A stretch of DNA of 50,322 nt from Microbacterium paulum. GTDB taxonomy: Bacteria; Actinomycetota; Actinomycetes; Actinomycetales; Microbacteriaceae. The stretch covers positions 1 to 50,322 of the forward strand of contig NZ_JAAGRY010000018.1 of the NCBI RefSeq assembly GCF_015707995.1, in the 5' to 3' direction. A program made the translations under genes and the position numbers. Shown here piece by piece: positions 29,361 to 40,564 of the stretch. The notes beneath the pieces were generated by a model. That model searched no databases and had not been told where the DNA came from. It saw nothing but the letters and a program-made list of their open reading frames with translations. Numbering within the stretch: position 1 is the first letter of the stretch; each line of letters begins with the position of its first letter.

Positions 29361-29370
29361 GGCCGACTCC

Positions 29371-29997
29371 ATGGTTTCTGCGCGCGCCGACGATTCGGTT
29401 GCTCCCGCGCCCCGCGCCCCTCGGATCGGGGTCATGGGTGGCACGTTCGACCCGATCCATCACGGCCACCTCGTGGCCGCGAGCGAGGTGGCGCAGTCGT
29501 TCGACCTCGATGAAGTGGTCTTCGTGCCCACGGGCATGCCGTGGCAGAAGCAGAAGGTCACCGAGGGCGAGCACCGCTACCTCATGACCGTGATCGCGAC
29601 GGCGTCGAACCCGCGCTTCACGGTGAGTCGCGTCGACATCGACCGCGATGGACCCACCTACACGATCGACACGCTGCGCGACCTCAAAGCCGCCCGGCCC
29701 GACGCCGAGCTGTTCTTCATCACAGGCGCCGACGCCATCGCGCAGATCCTCGGCTGGCGCGATCACGACGAGCTGTGGCAGCTGGCGCACTTCGTCGCCG
29801 TGTCGCGGCCGGGGCACGTGCTGAGCACCGAAGGCCTGCCCAGCGAAGACGTCAGCCAGCTCGAAGTGCCGGCTCTGGCCATTTCGTCGACAGACTGCCG
29901 AGCGCGGGTGCGTTCGGGAAACCCGGTGTGGTACCTCGTTCCCGACGGCGTCGTCCAATACATTGCGAAGCACCACCTTTACCGGAGCGAGGCATGA
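29371..29997 (+). CDS. nadD: nicotinate-nucleotide adenylyltransferase
   Basis: This 208-residue nucleotidyltransferase has the family signature [15 protein letters not shown] and the C-terminal [22 protein letters not shown]. It adenylates nicotinate mononucleotide in NAD synthesis. The ATG at 29371 gives a 20-residue N-terminal extension; a later start is possible. The stop overlaps the next gene in ATGA. Confidence 0.95.
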   Translation: MVSARADDSVAPAPRAPRIGVMGGTFDPIHHGHLVAASEVAQSFDLDEVVFVPTGMPWQKQKVTEGEHRYLMTVIATASNPRFTVSRVDIDRDGPTYTIDTLRDLKAARPDAELFFITGADAIAQILGWRDHDELWQLAHFVAVSRPGHVLSTEGLPSEDVSQLEVPALAISSTDCRARVRSGNPVWYLVPDGVVQYIAKHHLYRSEA

Positions 29998-31226
29998 GCA
30001 CACCCGAAACGCCTGAATCGCCCCAGCTGACGCGCCGTCAGCTCCGCGAACTGCGAAATACCGCGTCGAACCCGATCATCACGCCCGAAGAGGCCGAAGC
30101 CGCGGCTGCTGCGGCGGCCACGGCGGCGCCGGTCGCCGCGCCGCTGCCGCGTGCGGCCGAGCCGGTCGTGGTGGCCGAGGAACCGCCCGCCGCCGAAGAC
30201 GTCGACCTCGAGTCGCGCGCACTCACCCGGCGCGCCGCGCGGCAGCAGGAGCGCCTGCGCACGGCATCCGTGCCCGTCAGCGACGGGGAGACCGACGAGA
30301 CGGCGGGGGAGGCCTCGGTCGACGGGGCTGCCGCCGTCGAGGACGAGCAGGCGACAGTGGATGCCTCCGCGGAGGCCACGGGCGACGGCGCTGCCGCCGT
30401 CGAGGACGAGGTCGCTGTCGACGATGAGACGCCCGCCGACGAGCCCGCCGATGACGAGGTCGTGGCGGAGGTCGTCGAACTCGAGGTCGTGGACGTCGAG
30501 CCGGTCGCCGCCGATGTCGAGGCGGACGAATCGACCGATGACGCCGCCGCCGACGTGGACGCGCCGGTTCCGGACGTGGATTCGGACGACGCCACCGAGG
30601 CTGCCGAGGCTCTCGCCGATGCGCAGACCGAGTCGCCCGACGTCGAGACCCTGCTCGCCGGCGACACCGACGAGGCCGAAGCCGAGACGGAAGAGGTCGA
30701 GGACGGCGACGAGGAGCGTCGGGCCGTCGTGGCGCCGACCTTCGGATCGGGCCTGCTCGCCGGTGACGGCGTGGAGATCGAACTCCCGGCATCCTTCGAC
30801 CAGCTGCTCACTCGTGGCAGTGCGGCGACCGGCTCGCTCGCCGCCTCGAACGCGCTCATCCTGTCGCAGACGCCCGACACCGGATCGTTCTCGGCGCCGG
30901 TTGCGGCGACCGGCGAGGTGCTCATCACGGGCACGTTCAACCTGCCCGAGTCGTTCGGATCGACCGGCACCTCGCACGGGTCCTCGGATGGCAAGGAGAT
31001 CGACGCCGTGCTCGTCGACGGCGAGCTGCCGGCGTCGTCGTCGCCGACGCCGATCGCCGCGAGCTCGGCGATCAGCACGATCAAGAGCGCCGACGACATC
31101 ATCAAACCGCCGGCACCCGAGAAGGGCGGCAAGCTCATGCTGGCCCTCGTGATCACCGCCGGTGCCCTGGCGCTCGCCCTCACCGGCGCGCTCATCATCG
31201 CCCTCGTCACGGGGGTGTTCCGATGA
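29994..31226 (+). CDS. acidic, disordered protein with C-terminal membrane anchor
   Basis: This 410-residue protein starts with a short basic helix ([11 protein letters not shown]) and a second basic patch ([13 protein letters not shown]). An Asp/Glu/Ala/Val-rich region (residues about 85-245) and a Ser/Thr-rich linker follow. One transmembrane helix ([27 protein letters not shown]) lies at the extreme C-terminus, so it looks tail-anchored with the bulk in the cytoplasm. No family is recognised. It overlaps nadD and rsfS by ATGA at both ends, so all three are made together. Confidence 0.8.
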   Translation: MSTPETPESPQLTRRQLRELRNTASNPIITPEEAEAAAAAAATAAPVAAPLPRAAEPVVVAEEPPAAEDVDLESRALTRRAARQQERLRTASVPVSDGETDETAGEASVDGAAAVEDEQATVDASAEATGDGAAAVEDEVAVDDETPADEPADDEVVAEVVELEVVDVEPVAADVEADESTDDAAADVDAPVPDVDSDDATEAAEALADAQTESPDVETLLAGDTDEAEAETEEVEDGDEERRAVVAPTFGSGLLAGDGVEIELPASFDQLLTRGSAATGSLAASNALILSQTPDTGSFSAPVAATGEVLITGTFNLPESFGSTGTSHGSSDGKEIDAVLVDGELPASSSPTPIAASSAISTIKSADDIIKPPAPEKGGKLMLALVITAGALALALTGALIIALVTGVFR

Positions 31227-31609
31227 CCGCGAGTGCGCGCACGCGCGAACTGGTCGAGATCGCCGCGGCCGCCGCAGACGGTAAGGGCGCCGAAGACCTC
31301 GTCGCCTTCGATGTCTCCGAGCCGCTGCCGCTCGTCGACGCGTTCCTCCTCGCCACCGGCAACAGCGAGCGCAACGTCGCCGCGATCGCCGACGCGGTCG
31401 AAGAGGCGATGCTCGAGCAGGGCGTCAAACGGCTGCGCCGCGAAGGCAAGAACGAGGCGCGGTGGATCCTCATCGACTTCGGCGACCTCGTCGTGCACGT
31501 CTTCCACGAGCAGGAGCGCGTGTTCTACGGTCTCGAGCGCCTGTGGAAGGACTGCCCGGTGCTCCCGACGGGCGTCACCGCGGGACTCCCCGCCGACGCG
31601 CCCGAGTGA
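31223..31609 (+). CDS. rsfS: ribosomal silencing factor RsfS
   Basis: This 128-residue RsfS/Iojap protein shows KGAEDLVAFDVSEPLPLVDAFLLATG near the N-terminus and WILIDFGDLVVHVFHEQER in the centre. It binds ribosomal protein L14 and blocks subunit joining when nutrients are short. It is the last gene of the nadD operon (ATGA overlap) and the last core protein gene before tRNA-Ala. Confidence 0.96.
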   Translation: MTASARTRELVEIAAAAADGKGAEDLVAFDVSEPLPLVDAFLLATGNSERNVAAIADAVEEAMLEQGVKRLRREGKNEARWILIDFGDLVVHVFHEQERVFYGLERLWKDCPVLPTGVTAGLPADAPE

Positions 31610-31686
31610 CGCCGCCGGTTCGTGCCACCCCGCGGGATGTAGTAGCATCGAAGGGTTGCCGCGACAGTGGTGACAACCCAGAGAAT

Positions 31687-31762
31687 GGGCCTGTGGCGCA
31701 GCTGGTAGCGCACCTGCATGGCATGCAGGGGGTCAGGGGTTCGAGTCCCCTCAGGTCCACCA
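31687..31762 (+). tRNA. tRNA-Ala (anticodon GGC), CCA encoded; island insertion site
   Basis: Acceptor GGGCCTG pairs with CAGGTCC (one G-T pair). The anticodon loop ATGGCAT carries GGC, the T arm is AGGGG-TTCGAGT-CCCCT, and ACCA is encoded. TAGCAT near 31642 may be its -10. The gene stays intact because the island supplies its 3' 30 bp. Confidence 0.95.
31728..31757. repeat. attL: 30-bp direct repeat in the 3' end of tRNA-Ala
   Basis: The 30 bp from GGGGGTCAGG to CCTCAGGTC are identical to 50043-50072. The match extends to 34 of 35 bp if ACCA is included. An inverted repeat (AAACTCCC / GGGAGTTT, 31763-31809) follows and may serve as the tRNA terminator. Confidence 0.85.
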
Positions 31763-31895
31763 AAACTCCCGGTAAAGCACCGAAACTTCACTCCCCGAAC
31801 AGGGAGTTTGAATGTTTGGTAGTCGCTTACTGGACACTTCGCCGAGTAGCCGCAGGGCGTTTTCGAGCCTTCTAGAGCTATCTGGGAGGTACGCG

Positions 31896-32096
31896 GTGAC
31901 GCCCGCGCACCTGGCTGAGCTTGCCGCCGAACTGAAGGTCTCCGTCCAGACGATCTACGACCTCCGCAGCAAGGGGCGTGGGCCGCATGGGTTCCGTGTC
32001 GGCACCCAGCTGAGGTTTCGCAAGAGCGAGATCGATGCGTGGGTCGAGCGCATGGAACAGGCTGATGAGCAGCGTCATGCCGGCGGCGCAGCATGA
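31896..32096 (+). CDS. xis: excisionase-like helix-turn-helix protein
   Basis: This 66-residue protein (from a GTG behind GGGAGG at 31884-31889) has the MerR-like HTH_17 layout of excisionases: LAELAAELKVSVQTIYDLRSKG, then GFRVGTQLRFRKSEIDAWVE. It lies next to attL and overlaps the integrase start by ATGA, the standard xis-int arrangement of actinobacterial integrative elements. Confidence 0.8.
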   Translation: MTPAHLAELAAELKVSVQTIYDLRSKGRGPHGFRVGTQLRFRKSEIDAWVERMEQADEQRHAGGAA

Positions 32097-33020
32097 ACGG
32101 CGGACGGCCACGCACACTGATCGGCTCCTACGGGACTATCAGCGTCACCAGGCGCGGCACCTCCTAGGTGGCTCTCGCGCGCATCCGCGACGCCGACGGC
32201 CGCCTGCGCAGAGTCACCGGTGCTGCACGCACCGAATCGGCGGCTCGAGCGCGTCTGAAGGAGCGCCTGCTTGACCGACCCGGGTTTGGAGCCGGCGGGC
32301 TCCTCGACCTCAGTAGCTCCTTCCGAGATCTCGCAGACCTCTGGCTCGAGGATCTGGAGCTGCGCGAGTTGTCGGACGGGACGAAGAAGAACTATCGCGA
32401 CGATCTCCGGCTCCGAGTGAGGCCACAGTTCGAGCACTTCTCGCTCGGCGAGATCACCACGGGCCGCGTGGAGTGGTTCCTCAGATCTGAAAGCGCAGCG
32501 TCGTTCTCTCGCGCGCACCACTCGCGAACTGTCCTAAACCAGCTTTTCGCGTTTGCGCTCCGACATGATGCGATCCCGCGGAATCCCGTGCAGGGGACGA
32601 GTCCGTTGCGGAGGCCGAAAGGCGAGCGCCAGGCGCTGAACGTCGAGCAGATCAGTGCAATCCGCGACGCCGCCAGTCGCTGGCGGACCGGTCCCGACAT
32701 CAAGGGACCCAAGCCCGACGGTCAGGTGCGCGACATCATCGAAGTGCTCCTCGGCACCGCGCTGCGCATCGGAGAGTGCGTGGCTCTTCGGGTATGCGAT
32801 GTCGACGACGGACCCAGCGGGATGACGATCTCCGTGACAGGAACGGTCGTCCTGCGCACCGGTAGCGGCGCGGTGAGGCAAGACCACCCCAAGACCGAGC
32901 ACTCCATCCGCCGCATTGCCGTACCCGACTTCGCAGCCGCCGTGTTGCGCGCACGGCTCGCCGGCATCCCGACCAGCGACTCGCGACGGACTATCTTCGC
33001 CAATCGCGCGGGCAAGCCTC
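32093..33020 (+). pseudogene. int: tyrosine-type site-specific integrase, inactivated
   Basis: The reading frame starts at ATG 32093 within ATGA of the excisionase and gives an N-terminal arm-binding segment (GRPRTLIGSYGTISVTRRG). TAG at 32165-32167 then interrupts it at codon 25, where a Tyr-type codon would be expected. Translation could resume at the following GTG. The SAM-like core (KKNYRDDLRLRVRPQFEHFSLGEI) and catalytic Arg (GTALRIGECVALR) are present. The protein diverges after TIFANRAGKP, so the HxxR and catalytic Tyr are lost. This was the island's integrase; it cannot now be functional. Confidence 0.85.
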
Positions 33021-33026
33021 CCGTAG

Positions 33027-33117
33027 CGTGTCGAGCAACGGATTGGCCGCGCCCACCGCTTCGGTCAGCAGTTCGACGTCGTCGTTGTGAACTTCTCGAA
33101 CAAGGGCAATCTCGCGG
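33027..33117 (+). pseudogene. fragment of an SNF2-type (SF2) helicase, motif VI
   Basis: After the TAG at 33024 this frame reads RVEQRIGRAHRFGQ, then DVVVVNFSNKGN. This is helicase motif VI (QRxGRxxRxGQ) and the conserved strand after it in SNF2-like translocases. Only about 30 residues remain, fused in frame to an IS3 fragment. Such helicases occur in defence systems and in general repair; the parent gene is unknown. Confidence 0.65.
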
Positions 33118-33677
33118 AGAAGCGGCAGTTCCGCGCAGACGCGCCGAATCGGCTCTGTGACATCACGCAACACCGCGCGAGAGACGGATGGGTCTGCTGC
33201 GCCGCCGTGATCGACGCCTATTCGCGCCGTATCGTCGGCTGGTCGATCAGCGATCGCATCACCGCGGAGATCGTCGTCGACGCGCTTGAGATGGCCCGGT
33301 GGCGGCGCCGTCCCGAGCCCGGAACCGTGGTCCACGCCGACAGAGGAGCGCAATACACCAGCTGGCTCTTCGGACACAGGCTCCACCAGGCAGGCCTGCT
33401 CGGATCGATGGGCAGAGTCGCGTCCAGCGTTGACAACGCGCTCATCGAGAGCTTCTGGTCGACCATGCAACGCGAACTCCTGGACCGCGACGTCTGAGAC
33501 AGTCGGGCGCAGCTCGCGTCGGCGATGTTCGAGTGGATCGAGGCGTTCTACAACCCCACCCGCCGGCACACCGCGCTCGGCAACCTCAGCCCCGCCGACT
33601 ACGAAACACTTCACACCCGCCGCAACCGCGGCATGATCAACACACAAGAACCGTCCGGGAAACCGGGTCAGGCTCCG
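33118..33677 (+). pseudogene. 3' part of an IS3-family element (orfB remnant and right terminal repeat)
   Basis: The DDE core of an IS3 OrfB is readable: DITQHRARDGW, VHADRGAQYTS and NALIESFWSTMQREL. The N-terminal half is missing. Compared with the copy at 49,484, two codons are missing near RLCDITQ. TGA at 33495-33497 stands where Trp is expected; the frame then continues to FYNPTRRHTALGNLSPADYE. The right inverted repeat, GTCCGGGAAACCGGGTCAGG plus CTCCG, ends near 33676. It is non-functional. Confidence 0.85.
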
Positions 33678-33853
33678 TTCGTCAGGCAAATGACTTGCGA
33701 AATGTCTTCGTGCGGTCCATGCTGGCGTCAAAGCTAGTTTCGTTCGCGCATCTGCTTGGAACATATCGTCCAGGTGGGGTCTACACCTCCGACCGCCGAA
33801 CAAACACTGGCAGTGGAGTTATAGCGACTCAGCGTAAATGTGGAGGTGGTGAG

Positions 33854-34230
33854 ATGGTGACCTCATGTGCGGACCTGCGCGTCGCTCAGCAGATGGATCC
33901 GCGCTCGATGTCGGTCGATCTGTCCCGAGAGGGCGACGAGTACGTTCCTGGGGCGAACCTGCCAGGCATCGCCTCGGAGTCCATCGAGCTGGGTGGGCGG
34001 CCGGCCGCTCACCGTCCGCGCGGTGAGCGGCCCAGTCCGCGACCGCCGGCGCGAAGTGGTTCACCGCCGAACGGCCCCCACGGGCAATTCATGCGGCTAC
34101 TGGGACTGGCGCCCGGCATCGGCAGCGACAGCGTCACCGCCAGTTGCGACCTGGGCGTCCTGCGAGTGGTGATGCCCATCGAGCAGCCCGCCGTCCGGAA
34201 AGATCCCCCTGAAGCAGCCTGTTTCCTGAC
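33854..34230 (+). pseudogene. decayed hsp20 (small heat-shock protein) upstream of dnaK
   Basis: The frame from ATG 33854 reads MSVDLSREGDEYVPGANLPGI and later SDSVTASCDLGVLRVVMPIEQ. These match MPVDLYREADRYI...ADLPGV and GVLSLVIPV of the intact Hsp20 at 44,025. Between them the homology moves through the other two frames (GGRPLTVRA in one, AKWFTAERP in another), so at least two frameshifts have occurred. Positions 33678-33853 show no gene. The pseudogene probably once led the dnaK operon. Confidence 0.75.
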
Positions 34231-34323
34231 TCTGGGCACTCAGCCCTGCGCCTGCGCCGATCCTGGCGCGCTCTTTGACGACCCCTGCAACGTGTCTCAC
34301 GTGACAAGAAAGGAACAACCATC

Positions 34324-36189
<1,866 letters not shown>

Positions 36190-36207
36190 CACGGAGGGAG
36201 GATCGCG

Positions 36208-36747
36208 ATGGTCGAGGAGCAGAACGAGGACACGCGGGCAGTGGACCTGCTGAACGACGACCTCACCGACGTGTCCCCCGAGGAGATCCGCGCCGCGCAA
36301 TCAGCGGTCGCCGCCCAGTTGGAGACGGCCGAGGACCGGTGGCGCCGGGCGGCGGCGGACTACGACAACCTCCGCAAACGGATGGCGCGCGAGATCGAGA
36401 CCGTCCGCGAGCAGGAGCGGCGGCACACCGCCGAAGCCTTCTTGCCCGTCGTCGACGGGCTGGACCGGGCGCTCAGCTTCGGGGTGGACCTTGACGAGGG
36501 CGTTCTGGGTGGCATGCAGGCCGTCCGGGCGCAGGCCGCTGATGCGTTGCGCGCACTCGGGTACCCCGAGATTCTCATCGACGGTGCGGAGTTCGACCCG
36601 CAGCTGCACGAGGCGGTCTCGGTCGTCGAGGATGCCAGCGCCCCGTCGCGCAGCATCCTCGCCGTCACTCGCGCCGGGTTCGGAACGCCTGAGCGGATGC
36701 TGCGACCGGCTGCGGTCGTGGTCACCCGCAGGCCGGATGAGGAGTAG
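36208..36747 (+). CDS. grpE: nucleotide exchange factor GrpE
   Basis: This 179-residue GrpE has a long N-terminal coiled coil (ETAEDRWRRAAADYDNLRKRM ... EIETVREQERR) and a C-terminal beta domain (LIDGAEFDPQLHEAVSVVEDAS, then VVTRRPD). It releases ADP from DnaK. It lies 18 nt after dnaK with a GGAGGGAGG ribosome-binding site and 3 nt before dnaJ. Confidence 0.95.
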   Translation: MVEEQNEDTRAVDLLNDDLTDVSPEEIRAAQSAVAAQLETAEDRWRRAAADYDNLRKRMAREIETVREQERRHTAEAFLPVVDGLDRALSFGVDLDEGVLGGMQAVRAQAADALRALGYPEILIDGAEFDPQLHEAVSVVEDASAPSRSILAVTRAGFGTPERMLRPAAVVVTRRPDEE

Positions 36748-36750
36748 GAG

Positions 36751-37638
36751 ATGGCGGAGGATCTCTACAGCGTGCTGGGGGTCTCCCGGTCGGCGGATCA
36801 GAAGGAGATCCGCCGCGCCTACCGGGAGAAGGCCCGCAAGTTCCACCCGGACGTCAACAAGACCCCGGGGGCGGAGGATACCTTCAAACGGATCAGTGAA
36901 GCCCACGATGTGCTGTCCGACCCGGAAACCCGCTCACAGTACGACCGGTTCGGTGAGAACTTCCGGCAGTACGCCGCCGCGGACGCGGCTCGCTCCTCCG
37001 AGCAGCCGCGCCGCAGCGGCGGCACCCGATACACGTGGAGCGGGGGCGGCGCGCAGAGCGTGAACTGGGAGGACCTCTTCGGGGGCGGCTTCGGTGGTTT
37101 CGGTCGCGGCGCCGACCACACAGCGGAGCTGGAGATCACCGTCGAGGAGGCCTACCGGGGCGGGCGGCGCACCGTGCAGGTCGCGTCCCCGTACGGCGGC
37201 GCGCAGGAGTACACCATCGATATCCCAGCGGGCGCTGTCGACGGGCAGCGGCTGCGGATCGCGGGCGCAGGCGGAGCGGGCGCCGACGGGCAGGACGGGG
37301 ACCTGCTGGTCACGCTGCGCGTGAAGGACAGTAAGCGGTACCGGCTCAGCGGCGCGGACATCGAAACGGACCTTCCCATCTCACCGTGGGAGGCGGCGCT
37401 GGGCGCGGATGTCAGCGTGCCCACCCCCGGCGGCCCGGTCACCGTGCACGTTCCACCCGGCTCGTCCACTGGCAGGCGACTCCGCCTGCGCGGGCAGGGG
37501 ATGCCCCGCAGAGGACAGCCGGGAGACCTGTATGCGCGGGTGAAGGTCGTCGTTCCGCGCACTCTCAGCAAGAAAGAGAAGGAGCTGTTCGAACAGCTCC
37601 GCGACGTATCGTCGTTTGATCCGAGGAGAGGATCATGA
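36751..37638 (+). CDS. cbpA: DnaJ/CbpA-type J-domain co-chaperone without zinc finger
   Basis: This 295-residue protein has an N-terminal J domain (DLYSVLGVSRSADQKEIRRAY, with the HPD motif in FHPDVNK) and a Gly/Ser-rich linker (SGGGAQSVNWEDLFGGGFGGF). Two C-terminal substrate-binding domains follow. The four CxxCxGxG repeats of class A DnaJ are absent, so it is class B (CbpA-like). It delivers substrates to DnaK and stimulates its ATPase. The next gene overlaps by ATGA and looks like its CbpM modulator. Confidence 0.94.
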   Translation: MAEDLYSVLGVSRSADQKEIRRAYREKARKFHPDVNKTPGAEDTFKRISEAHDVLSDPETRSQYDRFGENFRQYAAADAARSSEQPRRSGGTRYTWSGGGAQSVNWEDLFGGGFGGFGRGADHTAELEITVEEAYRGGRRTVQVASPYGGAQEYTIDIPAGAVDGQRLRIAGAGGAGADGQDGDLLVTLRVKDSKRYRLSGADIETDLPISPWEAALGADVSVPTPGGPVTVHVPPGSSTGRRLRLRGQGMPRRGQPGDLYARVKVVVPRTLSKKEKELFEQLRDVSSFDPRRGS

Positions 37639-37946
37639 CCTCACATCACCTGCCCGTCCGTGTCGCCCGGGCCGACCTGGCGGCGACCGCGGTGGCCGCA
37701 GGTATCCACCCGGATACGCTGCGGAAGTTCGTCGAGCTGGGGCTGGTCACCGCCCACGTCGACACCAGCGGCCGGCTGTGGTTCGCCCGTACAGTCCCCG
37801 CCCGCGTGCACACCATCGTGCGTCTGCACTCCGATCTTGCCGTGAACTACGCCGGCATCGCTCTCGTGCTCGACCTGCTCGCCCGCATCGAGCAGCTCGA
37901 GCACGACCGGACCATCCGACTTGAAGGAAACACCTCATGGACATGA
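37635..37946 (+). CDS. cbpM: CbpM-like MerR-type chaperone modulator/regulator
   Basis: This 103-residue protein has an N-terminal MerR-like helix-turn-helix ([25 protein letters not shown]) and a C-terminal helix ([22 protein letters not shown]) of the CbpM/HspR type. CbpM proteins bind the J domain of CbpA and inhibit it; HspR proteins repress the dnaK operon in actinobacteria. The lack of a long HspR tail and the position right after a CbpA-like gene favour CbpM, but a repressor role remains possible. It overlaps dnaJ (ATGA) and clpB. Confidence 0.8.
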   Translation: MTSHHLPVRVARADLAATAVAAGIHPDTLRKFVELGLVTAHVDTSGRLWFARTVPARVHTIVRLHSDLAVNYAGIALVLDLLARIEQLEHDRTIRLEGNTSWT

Positions 37947-40564
37947 ACTCACTCACTCAGAAGTCGCAGGAAGCGCTCACCTCAGCCCAGAGGATCGCGG
38001 TCCTTGCCGGTCAGATCGAAACGGACGAGGAGCATCTCCTGCTCGCACTGCTGCAGCAGGAGGAGGGGCTGGTTCCCCGACTGCTGCAGACAGCGGGTGC
38101 TGACGTGGAAGCGGTACTCGCCGACGTCGAAGCGGAGATCGCCCGCAAGCCCAGCGTCTCCGGGTCATCCCCGCAGACCGGTCAGGTGTACCTCAGCCGC
38201 AGCCTCACCTCCACCCTGGAACGGGCGGAGCGGGAGGCAAAGCGGCTGAAAGACTCCTATATCTCCGTGGAGCATCTCGTTCTGGCCCTCGCCGACGACT
38301 CCTCCAACCGTCCAGCGTCCCGCGTGCTGCGCGGGCACGGTGTCACCCGGGAGAGCTTCCTCAGCGCGCTCACCAAGATCCGCGGCAACCAGCACGTCAA
38401 CTCCGCCACCCCCGAGCAGACGTACGAGGCGTTGGCGAAGTACGGCCGTGACCTGGTCGCTGACGCCCGATTGGGCAAGCTTGACCCGGTCATCGGGCGT
38501 GATGCGGAGATCCGCCGGGTCATCCAGATCCTCTCCCGCAAGACCAAGAACAACCCCGTCCTCATCGGCGAGCCCGGTGTCGGAAAGACCGCCATCGTGG
38601 AGGGCCTTGCCCAGCGGATCTTGCGTGAGGACGTGCCCGAGGGCCTTCGCGACAAGACTGTGTTCTCGCTGGACCTGTCTGCCCTGGTCGCCGGCGCGAA
38701 GTACAGGGGCGAGTTCGAGGAGCGAATGAAGGCAGTCCTGGCGGAGGTGAAAGCAGCGGAGGGACGCATCCTGCTGTTCATCGACGAACTGCACACCCTG
38801 GTGGGGGCGGGAGCCAGCGAAGGGGCGATGGACGCCGGCAACATGCTCAAGCCGATGCTCGCCCGCGGGGAGCTGCACCTCATCGGTGCCACCACCCTCG
38901 TTGAGTACCGCAAGCACATCGAGAAGGACGCTGCCCTGGAACGCCGGTTCCAGACGGTGATGGTCGAAGAACCCGACGTGGAGGACGCGATCTCGATCCT
39001 CCGCGGCCTGCGCGAACGGCTGGAGATCTTCCACGGTGTCCGCATCCAGGACAGCGCATTGGTCGCTGCCGCCGTGCTGTCCCACCGGTACATCCCCGAC
39101 CGATTCCTGCCCGACAAGGCCATCGACCTCATCGACGAAGCCTGTGCGCGACTGCGAACCGAGATCGACTCAATGCCCGCTGAGCTCGACGAGCTGACCC
39201 GGCGGGTGACCCGCCTGGAGATCGAGGAAGCGGCGCTGTCGAAGGAAACGGACCCTGCCAGCAAGAAACGGCTGGAGGAGTTGCGCCGGGAACTGACCGA
39301 CCTGAAGGCGGAGGCGGACGCCAAGCGCGCCCAGTGGGAGGCGGAGCGTCAAGCGATCCGCAAGGTCCAGGAGCTGCGCGCTGAGCTGGAGCGGCTGCGG
39401 CGGGAGGCAGAGGAGGCTGAGCGCTCCTACGACCTCAACCGTGCCGCTGAACTGCGGTACGGGGCTATCGCTGACCTGGAACGACGCCTGCAGGCCGAGG
39501 AGGAGCGTCTCACCTCCAAGCAAGGCGGGCAGCGGCTGCTGCGGGAGGTGGTCACCGAGGAGGAGATCGCCGAGATCGTCGCAGCGTGGACGGGGATCCC
39601 CGTGGCCCGGCTGAAGGAAGGTGAACGCAACAAGATCCTCACCCTGGAAGCCACCCTCAAGGAGCGGGTGGTCGGTCAGGATGAGGCCATCACGCTCGTC
39701 AGCGACGCGATTATCCGTGCCCGATCCGGCATCCGCGACCCGCGCCGACCCATCGGCTCGTTCATCTTCCTCGGCCCCACCGGAGTGGGAAAGACGGAAC
39801 TGGCCAAAGCGCTCGCGCAAGCACTGTTCGACAGCGAGTCGGCGATGGTCCGGCTGGACATGAGCGAATACCAGGAACGTCACACCGTCAGCCGGCTCAT
39901 CGGTGCACCTCCCGGGTATGTCGGGTACGACGAGGGAGGGCAGCTGACCGAGGCGGTGCGCCGCCACCCGTACAGCGTGGTCCTTTTCGACGAGATCGAG
40001 AAAGCGCACCCGGACGTGTTCAACACGCTGCTGCAGGTCCTCGACGACGGCCGCATCACCGACAGTCAGGGACGCACCGTCGACTTCCGCAACACCATCA
40101 TCATCATGACCTCCAACATCGGTGCCCATCACCTGTTGGGCTCCGATGGCGGCGCGATCCCCGAGGACGTGCGAAACCGTGTGCTCGGTGAGTTGCGCGC
40201 CCACTTCCGTCCCGAGTTCCTCAATAGGGTGGACGACATCGTGGTGTTCTCGCCACTGGGTCGCGAACAGATCCAGGACATTGTGGAGTTGCAGTTCACC
40301 GACCTGCGCTCCCGGCTGGCCGAGCGTCAGATCCGCATCGAGCTGACGCCCGCGGCACGCCAGTTCATCGCCGACCGCGGCTACGACCCCGTGTACGGTG
40401 CGCGTCCGCTGCGACGCTACATCAGCCATGAGATCGAGACCCGGCTGGGTCGTGCGCTGCTGAGCGGGCAGGTGATGGACGGGTCGACGGTCACGCTGGA
40501 CGTGCAGGACGGCGACCTCGTCTTCATCATCGCAGCGCCCGCCGAAGAGGAGGACGCGCCGTGA
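37937..40564 (+). CDS. clpB: ATP-dependent disaggregase ClpB, island copy
   Basis: This 875-residue Hsp100 has an N-terminal repeat domain (residues 1-150). AAA1 has Walker A GEPGVGKT at 211-218. A coiled-coil middle domain (about 410-530) with long Glu/Arg/Leu stretches marks it as ClpB rather than ClpC. AAA2 has GPTGVGKT at 613-620 and the pore loop GYVGYDEGG. With DnaK/DnaJ/GrpE it extracts proteins from aggregates. The start at 37937 has AAGGAA 7 nt upstream; ATG 37943, overlapping the previous stop, is an alternative. It ends in a GTGA overlap with the thioredoxin gene. Confidence 0.96.
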   Translation: MDMNSLTQKSQEALTSAQRIAVLAGQIETDEEHLLLALLQQEEGLVPRLLQTAGADVEAVLADVEAEIARKPSVSGSSPQTGQVYLSRSLTSTLERAEREAKRLKDSYISVEHLVLALADDSSNRPASRVLRGHGVTRESFLSALTKIRGNQHVNSATPEQTYEALAKYGRDLVADARLGKLDPVIGRDAEIRRVIQILSRKTKNNPVLIGEPGVGKTAIVEGLAQRILREDVPEGLRDKTVFSLDLSALVAGAKYRGEFEERMKAVLAEVKAAEGRILLFIDELHTLVGAGASEGAMDAGNMLKPMLARGELHLIGATTLVEYRKHIEKDAALERRFQTVMVEEPDVEDAISILRGLRERLEIFHGVRIQDSALVAAAVLSHRYIPDRFLPDKAIDLIDEACARLRTEIDSMPAELDELTRRVTRLEIEEAALSKETDPASKKRLEELRRELTDLKAEADAKRAQWEAERQAIRKVQELRAELERLRREAEEAERSYDLNRAAELRYGAIADLERRLQAEEERLTSKQGGQRLLREVVTEEEIAEIVAAWTGIPVARLKEGERNKILTLEATLKERVVGQDEAITLVSDAIIRARSGIRDPRRPIGSFIFLGPTGVGKTELAKALAQALFDSESAMVRLDMSEYQERHTVSRLIGAPPGYVGYDEGGQLTEAVRRHPYSVVLFDEIEKAHPDVFNTLLQVLDDGRITDSQGRTVDFRNTIIIMTSNIGAHHLLGSDGGAIPEDVRNRVLGELRAHFRPEFLNRVDDIVVFSPLGREQIQDIVELQFTDLRSRLAERQIRIELTPAARQFIADRGYDPVYGARPLRRYISHEIETRLGRALLSGQVMDGSTVTLDVQDGDLVFIIAAPAEEEDAP

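Noticed and set aside
31687..31762. tRNA-Ala disrupted by the island
   Set aside because: All stems, the anticodon and CCA are intact; the island restores the 3' end.
33678..34323. HAIR or CIRCE operator upstream of dnaK
   Set aside because: I found no CTTGAGT-N7-ACTCAAG or GAGTGCTAA-type site; only the decayed hsp20 and featureless sequence are present.
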